A stretch of DNA of 15,715 bases from WAPX01 sp964622075 (GTDB taxonomy: Archaea > Halobacteriota > Archaeoglobi > Archaeoglobales > Archaeoglobaceae): contig CAZUMR010000026.1 in NCBI GenBank assembly GCA_964622075.1, positions 1 to 15,715 on the forward strand. The letters are read 5' to 3'. Shown here piece by piece: positions 14,394 to 15,715 of the stretch. Below the pieces are notes generated by a model. It saw nothing but the letters and a program-made list of their open reading frames with translations, did not search any database and had not been told where the DNA came from. A program made the position numbers and the translations under genes. Every line of letters begins with the position of its first letter. The first letter of the stretch is position 1.

Positions 14394-15680
14394 TCACACA
14401 CTACTCTCGAGCTCTTTTCTTGATCTGAAAACGAGCAGCAGCGTTAGCAAAACTCTCAGATTTCCTATTACAGCTATGAAGGCGAGGATGGCCAGAGGCA
14501 TTTTCAAGATGCTGAGTATCATCTCCGCAAAAATTCTCTCATCTCTCTTTCCGGGCAGGTAGGATATACCTTTAATGCAGGAGTATGCACTTTTGCCGTA
14601 AGAAGCCTTGAACTTTTCAGTTGTGTAGCTTACCATAACGCACCCTATAAGGGCAAACATTGGGAGAGCTGGTGAGTATTCCAGATGTGCACATTTCAGA
14701 GCTACTGCAAGAAGAAAGGAAAAATCGACGTATCTGTCCAGCACGGAATCCATCCACTCGCCAAACCTTGAAGTTCTTAGAGATGCTCTTGCTATCTCCC
14801 CATCTATTCCGTCAAGAACTGAGCTGAACTGATAGACGATTCCTGCGAGCGGGAGGTTAAAAAAGACGAGAAATGCAGATGCTATACCTACAAGAAATGC
14901 CAGAATTGTTGACTGATTGGGTGTTACGTAATCGACAAGAAAGTACGATATTCTTGTGGATATCTTTCTGTTCAGGTGTCTTGAAATAAAGCCATCGCCC
15001 TTCCCCTTTACGCTCAGGGAGATAAGAAGCTTCTTTGCTTTTTTAAGGTCTTCGGGAGTGTCCACGTCCATCCAGAATTCTCCCGACACGTCGCTGACTT
15101 CCGGTTTTAACTCTCTGATAACGTCCGATAGCTCTACGATCTCTTTCCTTTCTGCAACTCTTCTGGCAGCTTCAAAAGCCCTTCCATCGAGAACGAAGAA
15201 GCCGGTATCAAGGCAGTCGAACTCTTTCAGGTTTTTTCCGATGTCCTTAACTCTATTTCCTTCAACCTTGACTTTGGTTGCCTCATTCACATCCACGTAC
15301 TTTGGTTTGAAATCTCCGATCAGCCCCCTGAGCTTTACGGCTTTCTGGATGAATTCCTTGGAGTAAACGTGGTCACTCATTGTCAGCACGAATTTCTCAT
15401 TTCCAACTGCCTGGGAGGCGAGGAGGAATGTGTAACCGTTACCTCTCTCCGGTACTGGATTTTTCACGATTCTGTATTTTATTTCGCCCTTCCAGTGTTT
15501 TTCAAGGTATTTTTCAAGTTCGTCGTTGTCTGCTCTGACAACGAATACGAACTCGCTGATGTACGGTTTAAGCAGGATGATTGTTCTGTCGATTATCCTC
15601 CTGCCTGCAAGTTTGATCAGTGCCTTCGTTCTGTAGCCCATCCTTGATCCCTGTCCGGAGGCGAGGATCACTGCCTTCAT
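14394..15680 (-). CDS. Bifunctional inositol-1-phosphate cytidylyltransferase / DIPP synthase (IPCT-DIPPS)
   Basis: Makes di-myo-inositol phosphate, a hyperthermophile osmo- and thermoprotectant. The N-terminal half activates inositol-1-phosphate with CTP, and the membrane half couples CDP-inositol to a second inositol-1-phosphate to give phosphorylated DIP. Residues 1-225 are a nucleotidyltransferase (AVILASGQGSRMGYRTKALIKL at 3-24, VLTMSDHVY at 98-106, DTGFFVLD at 158-165, FWMDVDTPED at 202-211). Residues 230-425 are a CDP-alcohol phosphotransferase with five or six membrane helices and the full motif: D290, D293, G294, A297, R298, G307, D311, D315. The same fused order is known from A. fulgidus. 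The 428 residues are complete. No clear TATA box or Shine-Dalgarno precedes the ATG within the 35 bases available, so it may be the second gene of an operon continuing beyond the window. Confidence 0.96.
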   Translation of the reverse strand: MKAVILASGQGSRMGYRTKALIKLAGRRIIDRTIILLKPYISEFVFVVRADNDELEKYLEKHWKGEIKYRIVKNPVPERGNGYTFLLASQAVGNEKFVLTMSDHVYSKEFIQKAVKLRGLIGDFKPKYVDVNEATKVKVEGNRVKDIGKNLKEFDCLDTGFFVLDGRAFEAARRVAERKEIVELSDVIRELKPEVSDVSGEFWMDVDTPEDLKKAKKLLISLSVKGKGDGFISRHLNRKISTRISYFLVDYVTPNQSTILAFLVGIASAFLVFFNLPLAGIVYQFSSVLDGIDGEIARASLRTSRFGEWMDSVLDRYVDFSFLLAVALKCAHLEYSPALPMFALIGCVMVSYTTEKFKASYGKSAYSCIKGISYLPGKRDERIFAEMILSILKMPLAILAFIAVIGNLRVLLTLLLVFRSRKELESSV

Positions 15681-15715
15681 GTGTTGCTGTTGGATGTTTC
15701 TGGTTTTGAAGTTTT

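Noticed and set aside
14956..15366. A 136-residue plus-strand frame opposite IPCT-DIPPS.
   Set aside because: Ser/Phe-rich low-complexity translation typical of the complement of a charged coding strand; the opposite gene is certain.

Overview
The window reads as a chromosomal segment of a hyperthermophilic, H4MPT-using euryarchaeon, most likely a member of the Archaeoglobaceae (Archaeoglobus/Geoglobus/Ferroglobus). The evidence is a methenyl-tetrahydromethanopterin cyclohydrolase very close to what I know of the A. fulgidus enzyme, a fused IPCT-DIPPS gene for di-myo-inositol phosphate (a hyperthermophile solute), archaeal-type PheS/PheT, a separate GMP synthase ATPase subunit, an archaeal Ogg2 glycosylase, TATA-box promoters and many apparently leaderless genes. 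The species cannot be fixed from the sequence alone.

Layout. (1) Positions 1-5306 form a divergent type IV pilus-like or secretion locus. A large surface protein with a prepilin-like N-terminus runs leftward off the window edge, and a secretion ATPase plus a double-domain TadC/GspF-type membrane protein run rightward. (2) Positions 5357-8469 hold the pheS-pheT operon, ended by a T-rich terminator. (3) Positions 8647-10089 hold an 8-oxoguanine DNA glycosylase/AP lyase and then an HTH-V4R regulator of MsvR type, whose upstream region contains short tandem repeats. (4) Positions 10190-11104 hold the GMP synthase PP-ATPase subunit. (5) Positions 11105-12357 are an AT-rich island with one orphan multi-spanning membrane protein, its own promoter and its own terminator. 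(6) Positions 12440-13789 hold mch, followed closely by a small membrane/coiled-coil protein. (7) The remainder is leftward: a two-gene operon (a tiny membrane/coiled-coil protein and an ArsR-type regulator) with a strong TATA box, a 20-base palindrome and a perfect Shine-Dalgarno, and the IPCT-DIPPS gene at the right edge.

How the genes work together. The ATPase and TadC-like protein would form the inner motor of a pilus or secretion machine, and the divergent protein is a plausible substrate or tip adhesin. PheS and PheT form one heterotetrameric enzyme. Mch belongs to the C1 pathway, GuaAB to purine synthesis, Ogg2 to oxidative DNA repair, and IPCT-DIPPS to heat and salt protection. The HTH-V4R protein (six cysteines) and the ArsR-like protein are candidate redox or metal sensors. 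The least explained parts are the AT-rich membrane gene and the palindrome-controlled membrane protein/ArsR operon. First genes of transcription units look leaderless (TATA about 25 bases before the start), while downstream genes use strong Shine-Dalgarno sequences, often with TTG starts. I saw no tRNA, rRNA, CRISPR array, insertion sequence or transposase.
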